A DNA stretch of 64,000 nt, taken from the NCBI GenBank assembly GCA_006176705.1, contig QRFJ01000007.1, positions 1,833,089 through 1,897,088 of the forward strand, read 5' to 3'. A model generated the notes under the pieces. The model made no database searches and had not been told where the DNA came from. It saw nothing but the letters and a program-made list of their open reading frames with translations. The stretch's first letter is position 1. The number at the start of each line of letters is the position of its first letter. Source of the stretch: Cocos nucifera. Taxonomy: Eukaryota > Streptophyta > Magnoliopsida > Arecales > Arecaceae. Of this stretch, positions 12,230 through 23,640 are shown piece after piece. The position numbers and the translations under genes are program-made.

Positions 12230-12720
12230 TCGTGCCGTCGAACCTCTGGAATTCAGCGGGCGTAGGAGGTTCGAGCCCTGGACACGATCCGCGAGTCACG
12301 CCAAAACCAGAAGACGTCGTCAGGCGTCCAACGTCGCCGTTGGCCTCTCAGTTCCCAAGGCGTGGGCGAACGTGACGTGGCACTGCGCCGTCCACAGCGG
12401 ATCGGCTCCGCGGTGGTCCAGGAAACGTCAGGCGTTTATGTGGGACGCGAAACTGCCACGGTCCACCAGGCCTGGTCCAATCCGGACCCACCTCCTGGAG
12501 GCAGCGCGGTCCCCGGCCCGGCGGGCCGTGACGGAGAGAAATTAACGGTGGGTTGGGACGGACGCTTGGGTCGCCGCGGTTGCGCTGGCTGGAGGGGTCT
12601 AACGACGGTTGGACGCGCCGAGTGGTGGGAGCCCCCACCATGTGGGTTCGAGTCACCGCCCTCCAAGGCAGTTCAAAACATAGAAAACGAGTAAAGGCCC
12701 CATCTGACACAAGTTATTCA
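12230..12720. other. GC-rich island, no gene assigned
   Basis: Sharply more GC- and CpG-rich than the surrounding DNA, with frames open on both strands (for example 12348-12710 minus and 12362-12694 plus), which high GC alone produces. A short inverted motif 'GGTGGGAGCCCCCACC' lies at 12623-12638. It could be an unmethylated promoter, a relic of a gene end or part of a DNA transposon. I could not match it to a protein or RNA family. Confidence 0.45.
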
Positions 12721-13103
12721 CGAGAGCAGACCCACCTCTCCGAACGTTCTGCTTCGCATGTTGGCGGGAAGTTCCGGCATGTAGTGCCGAGCAAACAAGC
12801 GGGAGATGTTCGCATCCCTCAAATTTCCGCAAAACATATATTTTCTTTAAAAATTTTGAAATACATACTTCAAAATTATTTTTGGAACCACTAACGAGCC
12901 AGTGGCCTACCATTTCAAATGATCAAAACATTCTCATCCTTACCTCTCCAAATATCTTTTCTACTACCATCCAATTATAGCTTTATGTGATGACCTCAAT
13001 CCTCTCTTTCTATCAATCATCCATCGTTTGAAAAAGAGAGAAAGAAGAGATAGAGGACATGAGATATTAGCCTAGATACCTACCACTTAAAAGGAGAGGA
13101 AAG

Positions 13104-13138
<35 letters not shown>

Positions 13139-14328
13139 AGGGAGATAATGTTGTCTTGACCAAGATTTCATTGAGGGAGAAATGAAGGAGAGAGATAGAG
13201 AAAGAGAATGTGAATAATGACAAAGATGAGGAAAGAGAAGTAGCTGGCTGGTGAGATTATGAGGGTTTAAATACTAAGCTATCCACGATCAAAAGTTGAA
13301 AAAGCTCTCTGCCCTCCACTCCACCCCTTCAGCCTCATCTTTCCTATCTTTGCTCAAGCTCTAACCACTGCTTTCGATTTTTCTTCCTACATCTTTCTTA
13401 TTGAATACACTAACTGATTCGTCTTTGCCTTCACCAACCATCTTAGTGCCAAAGATGCCATCCGTAGATGGCAACTGAATCAAACATTTTCTCTATTTTC
13501 TCATCTTACGATGGTACAATGCTTTCTTTTTTTTCCTCTTACTCTCTTTATCACTTTCTTCTAGTGGTGGATCAAAGCCTCTGTTCTCTTTCCCTCACTA
13601 TGTTTCATTCTCTCTCTTCTTAGAGGATAGGCACACAAGCCCTCTTTTGTCTCTCCCTCTACTTCTCTCCCTCTCCCTTCTTCCATCTATGGATGGTGGC
13701 AGTGCCATTGGCTAGCAGCTGATGACTCGACCCTCTCTCACTGTCTCTTTCTCTTTCACTTTCCCTACCTCCTCTCTATCACTTGGTTGGATTAAACAGG
13801 GGCCATCCTATGTTCCCTCTTCCAACCTACCCTTTTTCCTTCCCTCTCATCTTCTCTCCCCTCTTTTTCTTGAGACAACAGCTATTGTATCCTTTGTATT
13901 TGATCCCAATTGAGACCGCCCTACCTCCCTCTCTATCTCCTCTTTCTTTTCCTCCCTCCTTAAGAAGGGGTCAGGGTTAAAGAGTGTTTGGGAGAGGAAA
14001 AAATATCTATGCTTAATTAGAGATCCATGCATATGGATGAATAAATCACGGAGGGTTTGAGACTTATGCAGGTGATGAGTGAACCATTGGTCATTTTGAG
14101 ATTTATGTAGGAGGATGAATGAAGAAGTTCAGAGGGCTTTGAGATTTGGCATTGAATGACCCAATGGTGAATTTGCACGAAAGAAGGTGAATCCTTTTTT
14201 CATGCAAATGATACAAACTATCTTCCATCTATCCATTAAACTAGGACTCGATTTAAAAAATCGATAATAAAAATATTTTGGTCAAATAATAGATTTATGA
14301 TATCATGTGATAGTCATGTGATGCTATT
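12721..14328. other. Low-complexity spacer, AG- and CT-rich
   Basis: Has an (AG)n run at about 13101-13135 and a CT-rich tract at 13500-13960 whose Ser/Pro/Leu-rich frames are compositional. No domain, RNA gene or clean repeat boundary was seen. Confidence 0.6.
13101..13135 (+). repeat. (AG)n microsatellite
   Basis: GGGAAG leads into about fourteen tandem AG units. Confidence 0.9.
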
Positions 14329-14564
14329 TATAAGCGCACTAATTGGCATCACCTCTCCTTGATACCAATTAATGTTCCATGATATCGCTCGAACACCAAT
14401 CATTCTTGGCATCACAAGTTTCGATACCATATTACGGAAGCTCCTGATCTTTAGCATGGACCTGAAGGAACCTATGACGTTCTCTATGGACAGCAAACCA
14501 TCAATCCTCCACCTAGATCTGTGATGGAGCACCTCCCTCCTTGGGCTTGAGGGAGACACCCTCA
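14329..14564 (-). repeat. Short terminal repeat or leader copy of outer element
   Basis: 236 bp matching 36691-36891 in the same orientation; the last 45 bp or so are unique to this copy. On the minus strand a 91-codon open frame (14314-14589) shares a roughly 55-residue stretch with the frame at 36673-36999 ('WNINWYQ' motif). That could be a short leader peptide or simply shared DNA. Minus-strand TGGTATC motifs lie inside. Confidence 0.65.
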
Positions 14565-17308
14565 TGTTGGGAATGTGTCCTAAAGTCAATCATCAGTCTG
14601 TTGATGGTTGGATCATATATTTATAATTATATATAAATTATAAATTAATAATAATTATTTTAATATTTTTCATCATAAATTCTATTATCTTCTAATGAAC
14701 TCCTGTGTTGTGATGAAATCCTTAAGACTATCTAAATTCGGTAAAGAAGAATTTATTATTTAGTCCTTAAATAGTTTACGACCAAATGATATGTTGTTAC
14801 TTAGGACGATAACATTTATCAAGTATAGATCGTTGTGTGCCATATAGATTGGTTGTCCTCATAACCAAAAAATATTGAGATACTGATATGGCATGCAAGT
14901 GAGATGTATGGGTACATCTACACTGAATGTGATCAACTTTGGAGTTTTTCTTCTGTCAAGATTAGCTTCGATAGAATATGGGTATAAATATTCCTCCGAT
15001 TTGAGATCACCATGGTGATTTTCAAGCAACTCATTATATTTTGATGTCGGACTATCTGAATTTTTAATTCAATGATAAAAGATTTTTAGGCACAGTCAAG
15101 TACTTGTGGAGTTGATGCATGTATCAAGATGAGATTGATCATTCCTGATTTCAGAAGCTATGTTCAATTATGTTTTAATTTAGCAAAATCTTGGTCAGGA
15201 TAGTCTTAGTGAGGACTCACATGACTAATTACTTTGAGACACGATATGGATGTATTTTCTAGAATTGACAGTCTAATCCTGAGTCATCTATTATACAGAG
15301 ATTATAGGAATAAATTATACGATAACCATATTTACGTAGCTTCTGAATGTTGCGATTATGATTATTCGATCTATCCGAACGTCGAATATCATTGCTAGAT
15401 GGTCATTTTGATTAGTATAGAAATTGATTTTTATGCTACCGACTTAGGTTTAGATCTGCAGGGTCACACACATTAGGAGTTTCTACCTGATCTAATGGCT
15501 GATCAAGAGTTCCATTAGTCTGAGACTCTATGGTCAAGAATCCCATTAGATTGAAACTCTATGATTAAGAGTCCTACTAGACTGGGATTTTGAATGCTAT
15601 TTGTCTAGAACTCTCTGATCAAGAGTTGTATTAGTCTGAAACTCTATGGTCAAGAGTTCCACTAGACTGAAACTCTATGATCAAGAATGCTACTGGACTG
15701 AAACTCTGAGTCCTACTCATTTGAAACTCTCTGATCAAGAGTATCACTAGTCTGAAACTCTATGATCATGAGTTTAATTTGTTTGAGACACTGGATTCAA
15801 GAGGTCCATTGATTTAGGATTCTTCAAGAGTTTCATATTGATAGGACTCTGTTGCCCAATAACCCATTCGATTTGGACTCAAAAATTTTTAAAGGATTAA
15901 TTAGTAATTTGATTACTGATTAGCTCAATTTGATTGAGCGATGAGGATTCGATCAAGTTCGATTGAATTTGATTCGATTGGATTTGATCTGATCAGATCA
16001 TAAGATGATCTAATCGCTATGGAAGTTTTGACCTTGATTTGATTAGAACGTAGATTTAATTAATTTTTAATTTGATTAAAATTTTATTAGATTAGGTTAA
16101 GCTTAATTTGATTGAATTTAATCTGATTTAATTGGATCTAAATTAATTAGTTTGGTTGAAACTAATTAGGATCAAGTTAAATGATGTTTGAATTCAAATT
16201 CTCCCATGCACCCATCATTTTTGACTTTTCCACTATGCTTCCTATGCCCTCCCTTCTGTATGTCGAATATTTTTTAAGAAATAAAAATGTGCATGTAGAA
16301 GGAGAGTCCTTCTGCGTATTAAACATAAGGAGGCGTTGGATAAGGATAAGAGGCTCATTTGATTTTTGAAATCAAGCGAGTGGTTAAAATCTCTCAACTA
16401 CTCAATCCTTATCATTTTTTATATAATTTTCCCATAGTATTCATGTAAATAAATTATGAGAATTTTTGTGCATATAGTAGAAGGGGTTAGCATTATGTGT
16501 AAAAATTTTAAAGTATTTGGGCATCAGTTCTGAGCAAAAAAAATCTCAGAGTGAAGGTGAATAGGATCCTGCAGCACCTTTTTTTTCTTTATGCCTCTCT
16601 TTTCTTATGATTTTCACTTCTAAAGATATCATATTTTTAGATATGATCTAAATAGAGATTATAGATCTGAAAGTTATCTTTTCATGAAAACTTATTTCAT
16701 AGAAAAATTCATACAGAGAGGGCGTGATAGGATGTTTAGTGTGTTAGAATTTCATGACTTGAGAATCTAAGTTCGAATGGAGAGATCGAGTGCTGTGAGC
16801 ATCGGATCGCCATCAAATTTGAAGCACATCTTCATCATCCTTCAATATTTATGTTTTAATTTTTTAAAATATCTAAAAAATTAAAAAATATATGATTGAT
16901 CGGATCAATCATGATCAGACATCAAATATCTCGATGAGGAGCTAGCACTCCAGTGAAGCTAATCGAGATCAGAAGCTCCGTGTGGACCAATTGTAGAAGC
17001 CGAACATATGTGCGGCTATGACATGATACCAGAGCATTATTCGATAGACTCAGATTATGGTGATCGACTATCCACAAAAAGGTATTATATTCTGAATACG
17101 TAGATATAGTAAATAGTTTATTACATAGTTTTATTTTTAGATCTATTGATGTATGCATGCATATTATGTTTAGATCCTAATGTGTATGATTAAATAATCT
17201 GATATGATCAGTAGATAATTAATTATATTAATTATTTTTTATTATATCATTACTATTTTTAAAATATTTTTTGAAAGTAGCATGACAGATCCTACACTAT
17301 TTTCTTTA
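14565..17308 (+). repeat. 5' LTR of copia element
   Basis: 2744 bp, collinear with 31671-34437. It contains a minirepeat array of ACTCT...CAAGAGT phrases (about 15480-15840). No coding content; the open frame at 16181-16369 is not conserved as a protein in the other LTR. Confidence 0.92.
15480..15840 (+). repeat. ACTCT/AGAGT minirepeats in copia 5' LTR
   Basis: About eight to ten imperfect units of roughly 35-45 bp of the form 'GAAACTCTATGATCAAGAGT', each holding the inverted pair ACTCT/AGAGT. The same array is at 32600-32950 in the 3' LTR, so it predates the insertion. Confidence 0.88.
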
Positions 17309-17310
17309 AT

Positions 17311-17322
17311 TGGTATCAGAGC
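17311..17322 (+). other. Primer-binding site of copia element (tRNA-iMet type)
   Basis: TGGTATCAGAGC, two bases after the 5' LTR. It is complementary to the 3' end of plant initiator-methionine tRNA, the usual primer for copia reverse transcription. Confidence 0.93.
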
Positions 17323-19032
17323 AAGGTTCTTTAAACATGATATGCTTGCATATTTAGATTAATAATTTAAATTTAATCTAAATATTGATCTAATAATTAG
17401 AGTAATTAGATCTAAAAAATTAAAATCTAGATTTCATGGACTGCAGGTTGTCTTGTTGTAAGATTTATCTCTACAGTGAAAAAGTTATCCTGATACGTTG
17501 CTGATCTATATCGTTAATCATGAAATTTCTAGATTTAATCTAATATTTTTATGATTTAATTATATTAAACTTTAATCTAATTTATGATCATGAATGTATA
17601 ATTAGATAAAGTTTGATTCATGATTTCATAATTATGTAGTGTACATAGTTTCAGATTAAACCCTACAACTAGTATTATTTGTGAATTGAGATGATTTAAT
17701 TTTGAAATGAGTCGACTCAATTGGTGAATAATGTTAAGTTATAAAGAATCCTTCAAAATTAAAAATATTTTTGAAATATCGAACCTTAACCCTCAGCTCA
17801 TAAACTTAATTAAAAATTAAGTATAATGATTTAGTATCTAGAATTATGAATTAAGACTCTAAGTCATTAATCATAAACTTATGGATTATTGGGTTAGCTG
17901 AATTAAATCCATAAATTGGGTTAGATCTAAGGTTAGTTAAAAAATGGACTAATTTAGAGTAATTGATCAAATCTAATTAAATGTTAATTTAGATTAGGTC
18001 AAGGACTCTATAAACTCAATTATAATAGTTGTAGTTAGTCAAGTCTATGCCTTTAACAAGGACTAAATGGACTTGATTCAAGACTACACGATCGAATCTA
18101 AAATTACTAGGTTGGTCAAATTAAAACTAATGAATCAGATGGTGTCTAAGATAAGTTTGAAAGTTTGACCAGTAGTTTTTAATTAGGAGCTACTCATACT
18201 GATTCGGTCTTTGACGAGTTAATGGCATATCCCTTTTACTGATCTTACTTATCTGGCCATCCTGATGAGTTAGATTTTGATTAGATCACTTGATGATTCA
18301 GGCTCACCCATGTTTATTAGGTAAATCAGTCTGATTGATTTAGGTGCTCCTAATGCCAGCTTAGATTAGATTCTTTTCTGACTTGGTAAAGTCAGTGGAG
18401 AGAATCAAAATTGGCACACTAAATTTTCTTAAATTGGTTAACTAAATTCTCTAAAATTATTAGGTCCTTAAAAATGAAATAGTTATATAGATAACTAAAT
18501 CATAGCCTCCTATTAAGTTGAGTGATAATGGGTTTATTAGTATAATGATCATTGGAGGCCCAAAGGCCTGGTGATTATTGACTAATGAAATTATCATTCA
18601 TGAAATGATAATTTGGTTAAGTCTTTCTGATGGTGATTAGGTTGGCCGACCAAAATCAGGTCTGATCATTTATTGGTTAGATAAGATCAAATATGGTCAT
18701 GTTAATGATTGGATCTAACCAAACCTTTTTTAGTGGAGGCCAAAGCCTACTAATTAGATCTATGGGGCAAAATCAATGTTACTAGAAGTTGTTTAAAGAA
18801 ATAATTGATTTTGAATCTATCCATAGGTGCACATGGGTTGACCAATCAAAGTTGGACTTATGTGTAGTCTATGTGGATTATAGTATTCACTAAGAAATTA
18901 GAGTAATTTTTCAAATTAGAGGTAGAGGCTATCGATTTGTATAAAATAGTGGAAGGACCTTTAGACTGAAGTCCAAGTCTTTAAGATTAATAATTCATAT
19001 ATTAATTAGGTTTGATTTTTTTTTATGCAGAC
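17323..19032 (+). other. Copia untranslated leader
   Basis: AT-rich stretch between the primer site and gag with no open frame of note. A leader of about 1.7 kb is long for copia. I see no second element boundary in it. Confidence 0.6.
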
Positions 19033-19860
19033 ATGGCCACTAATCTATCGCTCTGATCATTGTTAGACCATGACAAATTAATGAGACCTAACCATGATAG
19101 TTGGTATCGTAAGTTGAAAATCATCCTGGAGCATAAGCGGATTCTTTATGTGGTAATGGATCGAGCACATGAAAAGTCAGTCTCGAACACTAGAGAAGCG
19201 GTTCGAGATACTTATCTAAAGTGGCTCAATGACCGTCTCACCGTAGGTTTGAAAATGCCTAGCCACAGGAGATGCTTCAAATATTGAATAACTCTTTTGG
19301 CACGTCGGATAATGTTGAAAGGTACAAAATAAGTTGTGCCATTTTCAATGCTCGGATGAGGGATGGGGCCTCAATCATCGATCATGTATTATACATGATC
19401 GAGATGATTAAGCACCTTAGCAAGTTGGGCTTTTTCCTACATAAGTAGCTCGATAAGGATGTGATCCTTAATTCTTTGTCCAAATCCTTTCTCTCCTTTC
19501 TAACTCATTTTAGAATGACAAAGTCTGTAGTGAACTATCATGACTAGTTGAGATTGCTGCAAAACTTTGAGAAGGATCACCAACTCCAGAAGAAGATGGT
19601 GAATATAGTGGGAGGGTCTTCTTCTGGTCAACGATCTTTTAAGAAAGAAAAGAAGAACAAGAAGAAGAAAAACAAGAAGGTGCGGCTGCATGCTGGGACG
19701 ACTGCACAGGATCAGACCAAAAAGTGCAAGCCCGACTAGAGCCAGGCAGAATGCTTCTTTTGCAAGAAGTAAGGGCACTAAAAGAGGAACTGTCCTCTAT
19801 ACATTGCCTCCCTAGATCCGAACAGGTCGAGGAAGAAGCAAGTGGTTGCTGGGCAAGATA
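19033..19860 (+). pseudogene. gag: Copia gag remnant with zinc knuckle
   Basis: Nucleocapsid polyprotein of the copia element. It starts ATG at 19033, hits a stop after seven codons, then reads 'NHDSWYRKLKIILEHKRILYVV', typical of the copia gag N-terminus (positions about 19081-19153). Further homology continues in shifted frames. A CCHC knuckle is visible at 19752-19793 as C-F-F-C-(KK)-stop-G-H-stop-(KRN)-C, with two of its codons now TAA. A basic Lys-rich stretch (19637-19686) precedes it. It cannot produce a working protein. Confidence 0.85.
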
Positions 19861-19889
19861 ATTATATGATAACATCTTACAATTTTTTC

Positions 19890-21162
19890 TTATTTGATTC
19901 TACTGTCTGGATATTAGATACTAAAAGCCCTTATCATATTTGTAATTCTATGCAGGGCTTGCAGGTCAGTAGGAGATTTGATCAAGGCAAAAGGTTCCTG
20001 AACGTTGGAGATGGAAGATAAGTTCCAATTCTAGCTTTAGAAATCATGAACCTTGTAATCAATTTAAATAAAGTTATTTTTAATGAATGTCATTATTGTC
20101 CAACTTTCTTATTGAATGTCATTTTTGTAGGCCTTTTGGCCATGAATGATTTTGAAATATCAATAAAAAAAAATTTATAATGTCATTTTAAAAGGTATTA
20201 TAATTTTGATTGAATAATTGAATAATAAAATTTATTTACTTTCTATGTCTGTTAATATGGTTCAATCCTCTAGTAAATGCCCTAGAATTAGTGATGTATC
20301 TGATGTCTACCTTTGGTACTGTAGGCTAAGTCATATTAACAAGAATAGAATTAACAGATTTGCTCAAGAAGAAATTCTTGAGGTTAGTAATTGTGAGTCA
20401 CTTCTGATCTATGAGTCTTATCTTCTTGGTAAGATGATCAAATCATCTTTTACTGAAAAAGATGAACGAGCCACTGAACTCTTGAGTTTCATACATTCAG
20501 ATGTATGTGGACCCATGAGCTCAAGTGCCAAAGGTGAATATTTCTACTTCATAACCTTTATAGATGACCTATCGAGGTATGGGTATGTCTATTTAATGAA
20601 GCATAAGTCAGAGTCATTTGAAATGTTCAAACTACTTTGAAATGAGGTAGAAAAGCAAACTGAAAAGAGTATTAAAACTCTTTGATCTGATCGAGGGGGT
20701 GAGTACCTTTCCAATGAGTTTCTGACATATCTTGGAGAGAATGAAATTCTCTCCTAATGGACCCCTCCTAGAACACCACAATATAATGGTATGTCTGAAA
20801 GAAGAAATCGAATCCTATTGGACATGGTTCGATCTATGATGGGGTTTGCTGGTTTGCCGATCTTTCTATGGGAATATACACTCGAGTCAGCTTGTTACAT
20901 TCTAAATAGGGTTCCAAGTAAATCTATTAATAAAATACTATATGAAATATGGACAGAGCGTAAGCCAATGCTTTCACACCATAGGATTTGGGGGTGTCTG
21001 ACCTACGTCAAACGTTTGATGATAGACAAGCTTGGACCTAGGTATGATAAGTATAGTTTTATAGGTTATCCAAAAAAAACCAAAGGATACTACTTATATC
21101 TTGCTGATGAGCAAAATGTATTGAACGAAAATAGATCTTGTGGAATCATATTAAATATTTGA
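19890..21162 (+). pseudogene. Copia protease and integrase remnant
   Basis: Begins with a degenerate aspartic-protease motif (W-I-L-D-T-K, about 19908-19925; normally D-S-G or D-T-G). Next come the GAG-pre-integrase region and the integrase core in two open blocks (20218-20640 and 20791-21162) in the same frame. Integrase landmarks are 'HSDVCGP' (first catalytic Asp), 'SDRGGEY' (second Asp) and 'NGMSERRNR' (Glu). The zinc-binding part is damaged: the expected first His is Tyr (about 20317), and both Cys of the C-x2-C pair are Tyr (about 20410 and 20419). Stops lie between the blocks. It would have inserted element cDNA into chromosomes. Confidence 0.88.
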
Positions 21163-21599
21163 CAATACATTTCGTACCTTACTAAAAAAATCGATCCTTG
21201 TTTACCAACCACACATTGTCTAACCAAATCAAATTCTCTCTCGATACATTCCTCAAAAAATCTGATTCATGCTGATTCTTCCCCCAACTAACGAAGAGAT
21301 CTTGGCGGAATTGCCACATATGAAATTGAGCATAATTCAGTCTTAAGGCAGTCTTTTTAGAAAAGAAATTTTTTGGTGAAGAAACTAATGCCTCCAAGAT
21401 CAAACTTAATGAAGTACGATAGGTGGAAGAATGGATACAAGTTATTGAACCTGAGCTGGATCTGATTAAATCAGACCTAGAACCCATTGTAGAAGCATCC
21501 TTAAGGAGATCTGGTAGAGAACAACATCAATCGGATAGATATTATGATTTTTTGGTTCAAAATGGGATCCTATCGAACTCGATGAGAACGATCAGGACC
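21163..21599 (+). pseudogene. Copia integrase C-terminal / linker remnant
   Basis: Joins integrase to reverse transcriptase. The last part reads 'VEASLRRSGREQHQSDRYYD' then 'NGILSN', with frame kept up to 'ENDQD' if one shift is allowed. This is where gypsy element B inserted, after codons for Asp-Gln-Asp-Pro. Upstream sequence from 21163 is frameshifted. Confidence 0.75.
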
Positions 21600-22373
21600 T
21601 GTTAGTGCAGAATCTGATTGATATCGAATCGAGCTAGAGTAGAGGAGGACGAGATCACCATCGGTGAACTATAAAATAAAGTTTCATCTGAAGTCGGTGG
21701 TGGTGGCTCCGACAGGACACTCTAATGATCAAGTCTGCTCTTCTGACCAACAGAGATGGAGTGCTCATGAATGAGTTCGATAGAGTTTAAAGAAAGAGAG
21801 GAGAGCTTAGAGCAAACGTATCTGGAGGATTCCTTTTTATAAACAGAGCTTGTTGTAACTGCCTTCATTAATGACTGTCGTAACCGTCCTGATAATTATC
21901 GATCGTGATTGACTTGATAAATGCTGATCATGTTATTTTGATAAATGATAATTATAATTATCATGATAATTGTAATCGTTCAGTAGTGAGATCGCCTGTA
22001 TGAATCTGTCTGAAGGAATAGTCTGTAAGGAGTTCGGCTTTCATAAAAGCCCGACTAGAGGAGGAGTCCGAAAGAAGTTCAACTTTCGTAGAAGTCCGAT
22101 TGCTGGAGGAGTTCGGAAGAAGTTTGGCTTTCATAGAAGCTCGATTGCTGGAGGAGTCCGAAAGAAGTTCGACTTCCATGAAGATCGATCACTGAGAAGT
22201 TCGATCGGGGCTCGACCACTAATGAGTTCGACTGATTGAAGGAGTTCGGAAGGGGCTCGATCGCTAAGAAGCTCGGCTAAAGCTCGTCCGCTGAAGCTTT
22301 CTTGTGACTACTGATTGCATTATCAGTTGAGCATCCAACTGGACTTCGATAAAAGCAGGATTTATCTCCAACA
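21600..22373 (-). repeat. 3' LTR of gypsy element B
   Basis: 774 bp and similar to 29320-30080. It contains several copies of 'GGAGTTCGGA' phrases (22060-22270), also seen in the LTRs of A and C. Just right of it, the minus strand shows the purine tract GAGAGTAGGAAGACTAT. Confidence 0.92.
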
Positions 22374-22509
22374 ATAGTCTTCCTACTCTCGAGTTTGAAA
22401 TTTGAAGAAAGGGAGTACCAAAATAGGCGACTGTCGAAGTTCTTTCTTGGGCTCCACATCCGTTGAAGTCGAAGCTCGAAGGATCATATCTCCTGCAGTC
22501 GAGGTCGGC

Positions 22510-23640
22510 TCGAAGAGATCTCATCTTCTATGATCGAGGTTGATACGGGCACTCGGAGAAGATCTTATCTCCAGCAGTCGAGGTCGGCTCGGGGGAGATC
22601 TCATCTCCTGCGGTCGAGATTGATACGGACGCTCGGAGGAGATCTTATCTCCAACAGTTGAGGTTGGTCCGATCACTCGGAGGAGATCTTATCTTCTGCA
22701 GCCAAGGTTGCATCGAAGGAGATCTTATCTCCTGCAGCCAAGGTTGATACAGGCGCTCGGGGGAGATCTTATCTTCAATAACCGAGGTTGGCTCGGTCGT
22801 TCGGAGGAGATCTTATCTCCTACGATCGAGGTTGTCTCGAAGGAGATCTTATCTCCTACAGTCGAGGTTGATATGGACACTCGAGGGAGATCTTATCTCC
22901 TACAATTGAGGTTGGTTCGATCGCTTGGAAGAGATTTCATCTCCTACGATCGAGGTTGCCTCGGAGGAGATCTTATCTCTTGCAGTCGAGATTAATACGG
23001 ACCGTCAGAGGAGATCTTATCTTCTACGGTCGAGATTGATCCGATCACTCGGAAGAGATCTTATCTTCTATGGCTGAGGTTGATATGGACGCTCGGGGGA
23101 GATCTTATCTCCAACAATCAAGGTTGGCTCGATCGCTCGGGGGAGATCTTATCTCCTATGATCGAGGTTGCCTCGGAGGAGATCTTATCTCCTACAATTG
23201 AGGTTGATACGGACGCTCGAGGAAGATCTTATCTCCTGCAACCGAGGTTGGCCCGGTCGCTCGGAGGAGATCTCATCTTCTGCAGCTGAAGTTGCCTTGG
23301 GGAGATCTTATCTCCTGTAGTCGAGGTTAATATGGGCCCTCGGGGGAGATCTTATCTCCTGCGGTCGAGGTTGATCCTATCACTCGGGGAGATCTTATCT
23401 CCTATGGCCGAGGTTGATATGGATGTTCGAGGGAGATCTTATCTCCTATGGTCGAGGTTGATATGGGCGCTTGGGAGAGATCTTATCTCCTATGGTCGAG
23501 GTTGCCTTGGGGGAGATCTCATCTTCTGCAGCCGAGGTTGATACGGGCGCTCGAAAAAGATCTTATCTCCTGCAGTCGAGATTGGTTCGATCGCTCAGGA
23601 GAGATCTCATCTTCTGCGGTCGAGGTTGAAGGACTTCAAC
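22510..23640 (-). repeat. Hairpin tandem array (GGAGATCTTATCTCC), element B
   Basis: More than twenty-five units, each with GGAGATCTTATCTCC or a near variant: perfect 6-base arms and a 3-base centre. They are joined to 'TGCAGTCGAGGTTG' variants and sometimes a longer tail such as 'ATACGGGCGCTCGGG'. Two unit lengths alternate, about 36 and about 44 bases. On the plus strand (antisense to the element) all three frames lack stops, giving overlapping compositional ORFs (22708-22995, 23080-23289, 23332-23541, 23448-23654). Located between integrase and the 3' LTR. Confidence 0.95.

Noticed and set aside
12258..12300. GGTTCGAGCCC motif resembling a tRNA T-arm (another, GGTTCGAGTC, near 12645)
   Set aside because: The T-stem does not pair fully and I could not build D-arm, anticodon arm and acceptor stem around either motif.
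12348..12710. 120-codon minus frame and overlapping plus frames in the GC-rich block
   Set aside because: Frames are open on both strands at once, have no recognisable domain, and are explained by high GC.
13722..13980. Ser/Pro/Leu-rich frames in CT-rich DNA
   Set aside because: Low-complexity pyrimidine tract; multiple frames open together.
14560..14564. CCTCA as copia target duplication with 34433-34437 (TTTCA) or 34438-34442 (CCCCC)
   Set aside because: Neither match is convincing; moving the LTR end to make TTTCA fit would break the TG...CA form.
22510..23640. Regular short palindromic repeats with variable linkers, superficially CRISPR-like
   Set aside because: Linkers are themselves variants of one sequence, unit lengths alternate, there are no cas genes, and the array sits in the 3' region of a plant retrotransposon.
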